From NCBI GenBank assembly GCA_944393485.1, contig CALYAJ010000018.1, positions 1 to 34,114 on the forward strand: 34,114 bases of DNA, given 5' to 3'. The notes under the pieces are model-generated. The model did no database searches and was not told the DNA's origin. It saw only the letters and a program-made list of their open reading frames with translations. The DNA comes from an uncultured Clostridia bacterium (GTDB lineage Bacteria; Bacillota; Clostridia; TANB77; CAG-508). This document shows positions 25,361-34,114 of this stretch, piece by piece. The position numbers and the translations under genes are program-made. The stretch's first letter is position 1; every line of letters starts with the position of its first letter.

Positions 25361-25404
25361 AAGAAGGTATGGACATATTATATGTTCCATACCTTCCTTG
25401 TTTT
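25361..25404. terminator. Long hairpin, probable terminator
   Basis: Stem AAGGTATGGACATA paired with TATGTTCCATACCTT (one bulged T), extended by AAG/CTT. Followed by CTTTGTGTTTG on the minus strand or CTTGTTTTAAT on plus. It fits as the 3' end of a minus-strand RNA from 25405-25512. Confidence 0.65.
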
Positions 25405-25512
25405 AATAGGCTACTCCAAACCTGAGCCAGCCCTCTGTTTCTTTAACTGAGGATGACTCGAGCTCCATCCCGTTTTCACGGAAATAGAGCCACCTGAAGT
25501 GGAGATACTAAT
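25405..25512 (-). ncRNA. Candidate structured RNA
   Basis: Between two hairpin terminators lies a gene-free, noticeably GC-richer stretch with several stems on the minus strand. They are CCAC/GTGG; GCTCTAT/ATGGAGC enclosing CCGT-GAAA-ACGG (a GNRA-type tetraloop); CCTC-GTT/AAC-GAGG; and GGCT/AGCC. A G-U pair and the GAAA loop occur only on the minus strand, which favours that direction. A long hairpin follows at 25361-25404. I see no match to a riboswitch or housekeeping RNA that I know, and no convincing promoter. Confidence 0.4.
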
Positions 25513-25521
25513 ATATTTTCC

Positions 25522-25573
25522 AAAAAAAGAATCATTTCTCATCTTATTAAGACAAAGAAATGATTCTTTTTTT
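25522..25573. terminator. Bidirectional terminator
   Basis: Stem AGAATCATTTCT/AGAAATGATTCT with A7 on the left and T7 on the right. It ends the gene at 25576-26448 on the minus strand and isolates the candidate RNA. Confidence 0.85.
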
Positions 25574-25575
25574 GA

Positions 25576-26448
25576 CTATAATTCGTATACCAGATATAAA
25601 GCTAATGTCCTGGTCTGTTTTTGACCATTACATTTGAGCTGGGTCCAAACGTCCTCTCCCAGGACGTTCTTAATTGCTGCTGTCCTGCGACCTATACCGC
25701 ATTTTGTCAGCTCCCAAATGAGTGCCTCATCACTCACTGGAACTGTTGCTTTTATTTTTTTTAATATTTCCACTGCTTCTTCGTCAGAAGCAATGTTTCC
25801 CGCAAAAACAGCAATTTTCCACGGGACGTCAGCTTTCTTTGCTCGCTTTGACGCCCTTCTGCCAAATTCCTTCTTTTGATTCTGAATTTGACAATAATCT
25901 TTTATTTCGGTCAAATAACATTGACCTTTTGGGGCAGAGTCCCCAAAAACTTTAACCTGCCAATGATTATCTATTAAAAATAGATAATCATTGTAGCCTC
26001 TCCCAGCTGGGCTTGTTATTGTTTTCAGAAACTTCACATCTGAAAACCTTCCAAGTTTCCTTGCTAGGTACAGCGTGGTTTCCCGATTCCACACCATATG
26101 AGAATCGGCCCACTTGTTTCTTTCGTTTATGGCTCTTCCTTTTTCATCTCCATAAACGAAAATATTTCTTTCTTCCTCTGCACCTTCAGGATAGAGGTAA
26201 TCAAAATATGACTCTTTTATGTTTATTGAAAGATCCTTCCAATAAACCTGCCTCTCATTTTTCATCTCGGCAGGCGGATCTATTCTCTCCACAGTAGTCA
26301 TATCATAGTCCCTCACTCTGAAGTATACTATGTTCCCATTCAACTCTTCTATGCGGATATCATATCCAGATGTCCACATAGCATAGCTGTGGTTCCCAAT
26401 CCGTGAATCATAGTCGTTTCCAATTGTAATTTTTTTGATGTTTTCCAT
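25576..26448 (-). CDS. Unrecognised 290-residue protein of different base composition
   Basis: Soluble, no signal peptide. It begins MENIKKITIGNDYDSRIGN. The N-terminal half is rich in Trp, Tyr and charged residues (SYAMWTSGYDIRIEELNG, VRDYDMTTVERIDPP). The middle has GRGYNDYLFLIDNHWQVKVFG, and a basic stretch EFGRRASKRAKKADVPWK follows. The last 70 residues look helical, ending TRTLALYLVYEL. I know no family for it. G and C are clearly more frequent than in neighbouring genes, suggesting recent acquisition. It has its own consensus-like promoter, a leader of about 110 nt and its own terminator. The start is the ATG after GAGAGG, not the ATG nine codons earlier. Confidence 0.75.
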   Translation of the reverse strand: MENIKKITIGNDYDSRIGNHSYAMWTSGYDIRIEELNGNIVYFRVRDYDMTTVERIDPPAEMKNERQVYWKDLSINIKESYFDYLYPEGAEEERNIFVYGDEKGRAINERNKWADSHMVWNRETTLYLARKLGRFSDVKFLKTITSPAGRGYNDYLFLIDNHWQVKVFGDSAPKGQCYLTEIKDYCQIQNQKKEFGRRASKRAKKADVPWKIAVFAGNIASDEEAVEILKKIKATVPVSDEALIWELTKCGIGRRTAAIKNVLGEDVWTQLKCNGQKQTRTLALYLVYEL

Positions 26449-26566
26449 ATTTTTCCTCTCTTTCTCCCATATCATATGGGAATACTATTTGTTGTTTTCG
26501 TGAAGTAAGAAGAGAGTACCGCATTTAAATTATTTTAATGCGTTCAATCAACTTAGTTCATCTTTT

Positions 26567-26595
26567 ATTATACCATAATTTACATAATGTTTCAA
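26567..26595 (-). promoter_or_regulatory. Promoter of the 25576-26448 gene
   Basis: TTGAAA (26590-26595), 17-nt spacer and TATAAT (26567-26572) on the minus strand. The leader also holds a near-palindrome at 26520-26542 (CGCATT/AATGCG), a possible operator or hairpin. Confidence 0.8.
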
Positions 26596-26690
26596 ACTGA
26601 ATAAATCATAATTAGAGTTATCAACAGAATAAAGCATAAACATAGACGAGAATCTCTTCAGATTCTAATATTTTAAATACTAATTTTTTT

Positions 26691-26984
26691 CTAATGACTT
26701 AATGATAAAAATACAAAATACAAAATTATCAAAAGTGTTCCTACTCCTACAAATATTAATACCCATTGTAAAATTGATAATCCTTTTTTCTCTTGTATTT
26801 CTTTATCATGTTCTGCCTTTGGCTTTTCTAGTAAAATAACAATAAGACCTAAAGCAGAAAAGAAAAATCCCCAAAGGAAGCCAGATACTGGTGAATATCC
26901 TTTCTTTTGATGTAATATTAAACATGCTACTCCCATTATAAGTCCTACTATTATATATGGAATGTATTCAATTAAAGCTAACAT
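26691..26984 (-). CDS. Small membrane protein, unknown function
   Basis: 97 residues with three hydrophobic segments (about 5-25, 35-53, 70-93). Between the last two is a charged loop (EKPKAEHDKEIQEKKG). The motif KKGYSPVSGFLWGFFFSALGLIVILL resembles short membrane proteins widespread in Clostridia with no known role. The ribosome-binding site is GAGGGGG. A promoter TTGTAA-17 nt-TACTAT lies upstream on the minus strand. It stands alone between an acquired-looking gene and tRNA genes. Confidence 0.7.
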   Translation of the reverse strand: MLALIEYIPYIIVGLIMGVACLILHQKKGYSPVSGFLWGFFFSALGLIVILLEKPKAEHDKEIQEKKGLSILQWVLIFVGVGTLLIILYFVFLSLSH

Positions 26985-27096
26985 TCTATCCCCCTCTTCT
27001 TTTGTAAAATTTTATATAAAACATAGTATCATATTCGATTTTTTTTTACAATATTTTTTATTATATTTAATTTTTTGAAAAAAATAAAAAAATGTA

Positions 27097-27125
27097 TTGA
27101 CAAAGAAAATAAAAACTATTATAAT
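27097..27125 (+). promoter_or_regulatory. tRNA-Gly promoter
   Basis: Perfect consensus: TTGACA (27097-27102), 17-nt spacer, TATAAT (27120-27125). Confidence 0.92.
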
Positions 27126-27146
27126 CTATACTTGTCAGGAGCTAAT

Positions 27147-27220
<74 letters not shown>

Positions 27221-27256
27221 ATTTAAATATAAAATTTTAATATATCAAGAGTAAAC

Positions 27257-27330
<74 letters not shown>

Positions 27331-27336
27331 AAAAAA

Positions 27337-27367
27337 CTTACGAATTATAAAATTCGTAAGTTTTTTT
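27337..27367 (+). terminator. Terminator of the tRNA-Gly pair
   Basis: 10-bp stem CTTACGAATT/AATTCGTAAG followed by seven T. Confidence 0.93.
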
Positions 27368-27442
27368 ATTCTTTACTTTTTATAAATTATTTATATATTT
27401 TCAGTATTATACGGAGTTCTCTGTAACTTAATTATTTTTGAT

Positions 27443-27691
27443 TTATTTTTTTAAAGCATTCATCCATTCATTTTTGATAATAATTGTTAATCCTTTATCT
27501 GCAAAACTAAAATTATATTTTTTCTTAATTCCATAAAATAATATGTTGTAATAATTGTATCTTCGTATAATAGCTACTTTAATCTCATCAACTACTTACA
27601 TTAATAATACATTTTCTTTTAATTATTCTACTTATTCGTTAATATAACTATCCTCCTCATTAAAAATTACAATTTTATTTAAATATTTTTT
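27443..27691 (-). pseudogene. Decayed ORF, unrecognised
   Basis: On the minus strand one frame reads KKYLNKIVIFNEEDSYINE, is broken by three TAA codons within about 25 codons, then runs VVDEIKVAIIRRYNYYN and on to FSFADKGLTIIIKNEW and MNALKK with a stop. Composition is protein-like on both sides of the stops, suggesting a short gene in decay. In DNA this AT-rich the pattern could arise by chance. No family recognised. Confidence 0.35.
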
Positions 27692-27715
27692 CTAGAATAG
27701 GGCTGTTTCTATGAC

Positions 27716-27744
27716 TAGACAAAACATGAACAAAATGTTATACT
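27716..27744 (+). promoter_or_regulatory. Promoter of the degenerate tRNA-Gly
   Basis: TAGACA (27716-27721), 17-nt spacer and TATACT (27739-27744). Transcription would begin a few bases before the tRNA. Confidence 0.65.
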
Positions 27745-27756
27745 TATATTATATTC

Positions 27757-27830
27757 GCGGGTATATTTTAATGGTAGAATTTCGTGCTTCCGACCCGAAG
27801 GTGTGGGTTCGATTCCCACTACCCGCTCCA
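27757..27830 (+). tRNA. Degenerate tRNA-Gly (TCC)
   Basis: Same 74-nt length and TCC anticodon as the two normal tRNA-Gly genes, with perfect acceptor (GCGGGTA/TACCCGC) and T stems (TGGG/CCCA) and CCA. It departs elsewhere: the usual G10 is T, so the D stem is TTTT against GAAT; the anticodon stem TCGTG/CCCGA has a T-C mismatch; and position 37 is G instead of A. It has its own promoter and terminator, so it is probably transcribed. It could be a decaying tRNA or a tRNA used outside translation. Confidence 0.75.
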
Positions 27831-27860
27831 TTAAAATCCACTAAAAAGAGCTTAGTATTC

Positions 27861-27908
27861 AAATGCATCAAAATGTCAGAAAAAATTTAACATTTTGGTG
27901 CATTTTTG
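27861..27908 (+). terminator. Terminator of the degenerate tRNA-Gly
   Basis: 16-bp stem AAATGCATCAAAATGT with ACATTTTGGTGCATTT (one wobble) and a T run. Confidence 0.85.
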
Positions 27909-27930
27909 CTTAAATTCTATTCCTTCTATT

Positions 27931-28050
27931 TTATATTTTTAATTCCAAATAAATCTTTTCCTTAAAAGCTTCATCAAATTCATCTCAAGTGTTTTCATTT
28001 ATATAATCACACTCTATTTTAAAATTACAATATCTAATATTTTTTAGAAT
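27931..28050 (-). pseudogene. Possible decayed ORF fragment
   Basis: One minus-strand frame reads ILKNIRYCNFKIECDYINENT, has a TGA at 27985-27987, then DEFDEAFKEKIYLELKI and a stop. The sequence on both sides looks protein-like, but it has no start codon and three TAA codons precede it. The rest of 27910-28190 holds nothing else that I can identify. Confidence 0.25.
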
Positions 28051-28193
28051 TTATTATTACTATTTGTATTTTGTATTGTTTTAAGCTTCCATATATTTAG
28101 CATTCTATAGCTTATAGCAATGTCAAAAACAAATCGAGATGTCAACTTTTTTCTTTTCAATTTGAGTTTCTAACAAAAATAAGTAAAGCTCAA

Positions 28194-28234
28194 AACAATA
28201 AATATCTTCAGCTTAGCGTGGTATATTTATTGTT
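28194..28234 (-). terminator. Terminator of YgjP-like gene
   Basis: 12-bp stem AACAATAAATAT/ATATTTATTGTT, 10 nt past the stop of the metalloprotease gene, with TTTTGAG following on the minus strand. Confidence 0.65.
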
Positions 28235-28244
28235 TATTATATTC

Positions 28245-28922
28245 TTAAAATTTATATCCACTTAATATTTCATCATATTTTTCATAATTAGGAAAATATG
28301 TTTTTAATAATTTATAAAAACCTTTTGCATGTGTTTTATATTTTAAATGGCATAATTCATGAATAATTATATATTTAATACAAGATTCTTCTAATTCCAT
28401 TATTTTTGAATTAACATATATATTTTTATTTTCGAAATCGAATTTTGCAATTTCTTTTTGATTTGATTTTACTACATAGTTTTCTGGTGCCATTCCTGTT
28501 TCTACTCTTATTTCTTCAAAAACATTTTCTAGATGCTTTTCTGCTAACTCTTGATACATTTTATTTAATATTACTTCTATAGTTTTTTTATTGTTTTTTT
28601 GAACTAATTTGTTTGGTAATTCTATTTCTATATGATTATTATTTAAATTTAATTCTGGTGTTTTTATATTATTAAAAACTACTTTTACTGCATAATTTAC
28701 ACCAAATATTTTAGTTGTTTTGTACATATTAATTTTTTCTAATTTATTTAATTTTTGCATTATCCATTCTTTATTTTGTTTTATTGCTTCTTGTATTCTT
28801 TGTTTTGAAAAATACCAAGGAGCTTTTACTACTACTTCTCCGTTTTCTACTAATATTGCAAAATTACTAAATATTGCTTTGTCTATTGTATATGATATAA
28901 CATTCTCTCTTACTTTTTTCAT
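28245..28922 (-). CDS. YgjP-like (DUF45) metallopeptidase
   Basis: 225 residues of the YgjP/SprT-like zinc metallopeptidase family. The zinc motif is YIIIHELCHLKYKTH (HExxH plus a His five residues later), followed by KGFYKLLKTYFPNYEKYDEIL. The N-terminal half has the family pattern VVVKAPWYFSKQRIQEAIKQN and WIMQKLNK. The cellular substrate is unknown. It has AGGAGG before the start and a promoter TTGACA-17 nt-TAAAAT at 28973-29001. Confidence 0.85.
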   Translation of the reverse strand: MKKVRENVISYTIDKAIFSNFAILVENGEVVVKAPWYFSKQRIQEAIKQNKEWIMQKLNKLEKINMYKTTKIFGVNYAVKVVFNNIKTPELNLNNNHIEIELPNKLVQKNNKKTIEVILNKMYQELAEKHLENVFEEIRVETGMAPENYVVKSNQKEIAKFDFENKNIYVNSKIMELEESCIKYIIIHELCHLKYKTHAKGFYKLLKTYFPNYEKYDEILSGYKF

Positions 28923-28972
28923 AAAAACTACCTCCTTAATATTTTTCGAACTTCTGTTTGCTTTCTGAATGT

Positions 28973-29001
28973 ATTTTATATTCTATTTAATATTTTGTCA
29001 A
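28973..29001 (-). promoter_or_regulatory. Promoter of the YgjP-like gene
   Basis: TTGACA (28996-29001), 17-nt spacer and TAAAAT (28973-28978) on the minus strand. Confidence 0.75.
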
Positions 29002-29077
29002 TAGTTTTTTCGAAATTTTGTTCGTATTTTTTAATATTTTTTTATCCTCCTGTAATGTGTTCTACAGAAGGACTTCC

Positions 29078-29151
29078 TGGTTCGGGTAGTTAGATTCGAA
29101 CTAACGATCGTAGGGTCAGAGCCTACTGCCTTACCGCTTGGCCATACCCGA
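29078..29151 (-). tRNA. tRNA-Gln (CTG)
   Basis: Acceptor TCGGGTA/TACCCGA with the U1-A72 pair typical of tRNA-Gln, anticodon stem GTAGG/CCTAC around CTCTGAC (anticodon CTG), T stem GTTAG/CTAAC, discriminator A and encoded CCA. It reads CAG. A hairpin (CCTTCTGTA/TACAGGAGG) follows without a T run. Confidence 0.95.
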
Positions 29152-29200
29152 ATATATTTGTTTGCAATTTTTTATCTAATAGAATTTCCTATCAGATAAA

Positions 29201-29236
29201 AGCTAGATATATAATAATATATATCTAGCTTTTTTT
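29201..29236. terminator. Terminator after plsC
   Basis: 10-bp stem AGCTAGATAT/ATATCTAGCT flanked by A and T runs; it ends the PBP-plsC transcript on the minus strand. Confidence 0.85.
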
Positions 29237-29239
29237 CAA

Positions 29240-29836
29240 CTATTTCTTTTTAATTTTTTCTTCCAAATCATATACTATATTTATCATTTTTTTAGAATAT
29301 TCTCTTATTTTGCTTTTATCATCTTTTATTTCTTCTGGAATTTTAATTGTATCTCCAAAGACTACATATACTCTTTGAAATAAATGTGGTCTTCTTGTAA
29401 TAAATACTGGTAAAATTGGTACTCCTGTTTCAGCAGAAATATATACTGCACCATTTCTTACTTTATTTCTTAGATCCTCTTTCTTTTTTAAAATTCCTCC
29501 TTCTGGAAACATTAAAAGTTTTGAATTTTCTTCAAAGTTCAAACATTCTATTGCATGTAATGTACTTTTTACATCTCTTTTCTTTCTGTTTACAGGAAAT
29601 ACTCTATACCTTGTAAATAGTTTTGCAAGTATTTTATATTTAAATATTTCTGATTTTGCCATAATGGATAAATTATCCATTAGTGGAAATATAAATGTTG
29701 GGTCTAATACATTAGAATGATTAGGACATATAATATATTTTTTACTATTATCTATCTTTTCTAATCCTATATATTTTACTCTATATATAAAATGACAACA
29801 AAGTCCTTTTACTAAAGTTTTCATTATTTTATACAT
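29240..29836 (-). CDS. plsC: 1-acyl-sn-glycerol-3-phosphate acyltransferase
   Basis: 198 residues. The catalytic NHSNVLD motif (NHxxxxD, about residues 39-45), RVFPVNRKKRD and the substrate-binding FPEGG are intact. It adds the second acyl chain in phosphatidic acid synthesis at the membrane. It begins 20 nt after the penicillin-binding protein gene with an AGAGGAG ribosome-binding site, so it shares that transcript. Confidence 0.9.
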   Translation of the reverse strand: MYKIMKTLVKGLCCHFIYRVKYIGLEKIDNSKKYIICPNHSNVLDPTFIFPLMDNLSIMAKSEIFKYKILAKLFTRYRVFPVNRKKRDVKSTLHAIECLNFEENSKLLMFPEGGILKKKEDLRNKVRNGAVYISAETGVPILPVFITRRPHLFQRVYVVFGDTIKIPEEIKDDKSKIREYSKKMINIVYDLEEKIKKK

Positions 29837-29856
29837 GTATATTTCTCCTCTTGTAT

Positions 29857-31869
29857 CTATTTAAATAATTGTGTAACTTTAGGGAATAAGTAGTGACTTC
29901 CTCCTACAGAATTTGCATCTTCAATCATACTTACTACTACTAATTGTTTTTCTGCATTTTCATCTGCTGTAAATGCATTAAACCATCCAATAACCTCTCC
30001 TTCTTCATCCTTACTTGCTTTTAATTCTGCAGTTCCAGTTTTTGCTCCTATTGTTACTCCATTTATTTTTGCATCATGTGCTGTTCCATTAGAGTTTTCT
30101 ACAACTTGTACCAAATCTTCTTTTATTGTATTTGCTGCTCCTTCTGAGATAGCATTTTCTTTTAAGTATTCAGGCTGTCTATTCTTATCATAAATTATAG
30201 TTGGCTTAATCATATTTCCATTATTTACAAATGCAGAATAAATTGAAGCCATATGTATAGGATTTACTAAAATTTGACCTTGACCATATCCACTATCTGC
30301 AAGTTGTACTTCATCATCAATTTTTCCATCTGTATCATATGTAGACTTATCTGCACTTAATTCAAATCCTATATCTTCATTAAATCCTAATTTGTTAAGA
30401 CCATCCATAAATGCATCATAACCTATTTTTAATGCTGCTTTTGCAAAATATATATTATCAGATCTTATTAATGCATTTTGCATATTTGCTGGTTCATTAT
30501 ATGGTATTAATGTTGTTACTTTATATGTTCCCCAGCTTGAATCTTTTTGCCAACTAAGTCCACTTCTGCCAAAATCTTCATTTGGATCTATTTTTCCTTC
30601 TGTAATTCCTATTGCACCTGTAACTGGTTTAAATGTTGAGCCTGGTGACCAAGTTTGCAAACATCTATTAAGCATTGGTTTATTTTCATCTTCGCTTAAT
30701 GCTGTCCACTCATCATTACTCATTCCTAAAGAAAAATCATTTGAATCATATGAAGGTGTACTTACTAGTGCAAGAATCTCTCCTGTTTTTGAATCCATTG
30801 CAACATATGCACCTTTATTTTCTTCTAGACTATCATAAACTTGTTTTTGAGTATTTGCATCAATTGTTAATTTTACGTCTTTTCCATTTTCTAAATCTTG
30901 CTGTACTATTGTTTTCTTTTTATTTCCACTTTCATCTACTATATAGATTTCTTTTCCATCTTTTCCTCTTAAAGTATCTTCATAATATTTTTCTATTCCG
31001 GCTTTTCCAATTACACTATTACTATTATATCCTTTACCTGCATTTTCGGCTAATTCTTCTGCGCTAATTGCTTGTACATATCCAATTAATAATGATGCTT
31101 CTTTTCCTAATGGATACACTCTTCCACTTTCTGTTGTAATTTTTACTCCTGGTATTGTTAATGCCTGTTCTTTAAGACCATCTTCTGTTGTTGCAACATT
31201 TTTAATTGGCACAAATGTATCATCTTTTACATATGACATATTTAATTTATTATTAATACTATCTGCAGACACTCCTAAAATAGTTGCTAACTTTTCTATA
31301 TCTTCTTCTCTGTTTGCACTCATTTTTCCTGGTACTAAACCTATTGATGATATATTTCCTTTTCCTGCAAGTAATGTATTATTTCTATCATAAATATTTC
31401 CACGTTCTGCTTCTAATGTTTTTACTCTTATTTTATCATTATCGCCTAAGTCAGGATAAATTATACTATTTGACCAATTTAATTTATATTCATTTTCTTC
31501 TTTTACTAAGACAACTGAATTATTAAATTCAACTTCTCCTGCTGATGTATTCATTTTTTGATGATATAAAACATTTTTTCCCTCAGAATCATTTTCGACA
31601 CTCTTGATTTCTGTAGTTAAGTTAGTCATATCTATACCGTCATATATTGCATTATTTTTTTCTATAAATGTTTCTTTTGCTACTTTATCTTTACTACTTT
31701 GGCTAATCATATCAAAAGCCTCTTCATATTTTTTGTCACTTATTTTTGAAAAATATGTATTTATTACATCCTCTGGTTTTTCTACTTTATTTGTAAAAAT
31801 ATATATTGCAACTAATGCTATTACTATAATTATTGCAATTATTACTCCTACAATAGCCTTTTTATTCAT
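29857..31869 (-). CDS. Class B penicillin-binding protein, MecA_N type
   Basis: 670 residues: a transmembrane anchor (5-25), an NTF2-like MecA_N domain (about 30-145), a PBP dimerisation domain (starting ERGNIYDRN near 155) and a transpeptidase domain. Active-site motifs are STFK (Ser411, Lys414), SDN (470-472) and KTGTAEL near 617. The plan matches PBP2a of Staphylococcus and PBP3/PBP5-like enzymes of other Firmicutes, several of which bind beta-lactams poorly. Whether this one does cannot be told from sequence. It makes peptidoglycan cross-links outside the membrane. A promoter lies directly upstream. Confidence 0.93.
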   Translation of the reverse strand: MNKKAIVGVIIAIIIVIALVAIYIFTNKVEKPEDVINTYFSKISDKKYEEAFDMISQSSKDKVAKETFIEKNNAIYDGIDMTNLTTEIKSVENDSEGKNVLYHQKMNTSAGEVEFNNSVVLVKEENEYKLNWSNSIIYPDLGDNDKIRVKTLEAERGNIYDRNNTLLAGKGNISSIGLVPGKMSANREEDIEKLATILGVSADSINNKLNMSYVKDDTFVPIKNVATTEDGLKEQALTIPGVKITTESGRVYPLGKEASLLIGYVQAISAEELAENAGKGYNSNSVIGKAGIEKYYEDTLRGKDGKEIYIVDESGNKKKTIVQQDLENGKDVKLTIDANTQKQVYDSLEENKGAYVAMDSKTGEILALVSTPSYDSNDFSLGMSNDEWTALSEDENKPMLNRCLQTWSPGSTFKPVTGAIGITEGKIDPNEDFGRSGLSWQKDSSWGTYKVTTLIPYNEPANMQNALIRSDNIYFAKAALKIGYDAFMDGLNKLGFNEDIGFELSADKSTYDTDGKIDDEVQLADSGYGQGQILVNPIHMASIYSAFVNNGNMIKPTIIYDKNRQPEYLKENAISEGAANTIKEDLVQVVENSNGTAHDAKINGVTIGAKTGTAELKASKDEEGEVIGWFNAFTADENAEKQLVVVSMIEDANSVGGSHYLFPKVTQLFK

Positions 31870-31905
31870 ATAATCCCCTCCATTTGAAGTTTATTCTTCA
31901 TCGCT

Positions 31906-31934
31906 ATAATATAACTTTTTTCGTCAAAAGTAAA
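31906..31934 (-). promoter_or_regulatory. Promoter of the PBP-plsC operon
   Basis: TTTACT (31929-31934), 17-nt spacer and TATTAT (31906-31911) on the minus strand. It overlaps the tail of the enolase terminator. Confidence 0.6.
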
Positions 31935-31960
31935 TAGAGCCATTAAAAATGACTCTATTT
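31932..31960 (-). terminator. Enolase terminator
   Basis: Stem AAATAGAG-CATT/ATG-CTCTATTT with one mismatch, 12 nt past the eno stop, followed by TACTTTTG on the minus strand. Confidence 0.7.
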
Positions 31961-31972
31961 ATAAAACAATTT

Positions 31973-33550
<1,578 letters not shown>

Positions 33551-33898
33551 CTAACAGCTAAATTTTTCCAGGAGCATCCATAAAATGCTCCTTCTTACCT
33601 TCATTCCGATTCGAATAGAAGGTATTGTTCTGTTCGTTCCAGGCTCTCTTTCTATCCCAAATTCGCATTTAGGAAGATGGGAGAGATTCTCCTGTATACG
33701 AATAATCAGGCCATTTTTCTTGTATGACCTTTTAAATTTTTTTAGTTTTTCTTCTGTTTCTAAACTGTTAGAAACAGACAAATCATCAGCCAGCATCTCC
33801 AAGTCTTTTACAAAACAGTCTTCAAGATATCCTCTTGCCACTATTTTGTAGCCATACTTTTCTGATTTCCGTCTGATAATTTTTGCTTTTCCTTTCAT
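33551..33898 (-). CDS. Unrecognised basic 115-residue protein
   Basis: Small, basic, soluble protein beginning MKGKAKIIRRKSEKYGYKIV. It has a helical charged middle (LETEEKLKKFKRSYKK) and a late EREPGTNRTIPSIRIGMKV. No family recognised. The start is supported by AAAGGAG. Like the gene at 25576-26448, its base composition is richer in G and C than its neighbours, suggesting transfer. A wobble-rich hairpin follows at 33508-33535. A phage or mobile-element origin is possible but unproven. Confidence 0.65.
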   Translation of the reverse strand: MKGKAKIIRRKSEKYGYKIVARGYLEDCFVKDLEMLADDLSVSNSLETEEKLKKFKRSYKKNGLIIRIQENLSHLPKCEFGIEREPGTNRTIPSIRIGMKVRRSILWMLLEKFSC

Positions 33899-34048
33899 TT
33901 TTTTAAGCTCCTTTCAACTTTTTTGTATATTCTATTATACTATATTTTTATATATTTTGCACTAGTTTTTCTATAAAATTAATCCACCATCGAAATCTTA
34001 GTTTTCTTAGTTTTCGTTTAGCGGGCTGTAATTAAGTAAAATCATAAC

Positions 34049-34114
34049 CACCCGTGAACGGGTGGTTTGCTCATCCCCTAGAAGGGGAATTACTTGCTCA
34101 CCACCTGAAAGGCG
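34049..34114 (+). mobile_element. Hairpin cluster, possible IS200/IS605-type element end (partial)
   Basis: Three GC-rich elements follow one another: ACCACCCGT/ACGGGTGGT, then CCCC-TAGAA-GGGG, then CACCACCTGAAAGGCG, which is cut by the window end. The first two are each followed by a TTGCTC-containing spacer. Tandem short hairpins like these are typical of the subterminal ends of IS200/IS605-family elements. The transposase or TnpB gene would lie beyond the window, so the call is tentative. Confidence 0.35.

Overview
The window is very AT-rich DNA from a spore-forming, Gram-positive member of the Clostridia (Bacillota), probably a gut species. The evidence is an SspH-type spore protein, an LPXTG-anchored surface protease, FtsEX with PcsB/EnvC-like partners, split transketolase subunits, a MecA_N-type penicillin-binding protein and strong AGGAGG ribosome-binding sites. 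Most genes are on the minus strand, and TGA is a normal stop codon (ATGA and GTGA gene overlaps).

Layout, left to right. (1) 1-2400 is an accessory patch: a RelB/DinJ-type antitoxin with a broken YafQ toxin, a secreted FGE/SUMF1-fold protein, and two copies of a leader with a perfectly spaced promoter, a 26-28 codon ORF carrying a (CA)n microsatellite that encodes His-Thr repeats and, in the complete copy, a strong hairpin terminator just upstream of the surface-protein gene. (2) 2400-8400 holds rpmF and a minus-strand operon: lepA, a nucleoside-deoxyribosyltransferase-like gene, an N-formylglutamate-amidohydrolase-like gene, rlmB and a membrane-anchored protein. (3) 8400-14100 has maf-mutS2 on plus, then tlyA-recN on minus. 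(4) 14200-15030 has tRNA-Glu, a small membrane protein and sspH. (5) 15070-20440 is envelope-related: lemA plus a TPM-domain gene, and ftsE-ftsX followed by two paralogous M23 murein hydrolase activators. (6) 20600-25250 has the two transketolase subunits, a papain-like protease on an Asn-Thr repeat stalk with an LPYTG anchor, and dCMP deaminase. (7) 25350-29240 is patchy: a possible structured RNA, an unfamiliar gene of different base composition, a small membrane protein, two identical tRNA-Gly genes, one degenerate tRNA-Gly, decayed ORFs, a YgjP-like metalloprotease and tRNA-Gln. (8) 29240-33240 has a class B PBP with plsC, and enolase. (9) The right end has another unfamiliar gene and a cluster of hairpins cut by the window edge.

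The most interesting feature is the leader at 2131-2380. The number of CA units decides whether ribosomes stop well before the terminator hairpin or translate into it. This suggests a repeat-length switch (phase variation) acting through translation-coupled attenuation on a surface protein. A second leader copy at the left edge differs by exactly one CA unit. This reading is inference and needs population sequencing and transcript data.
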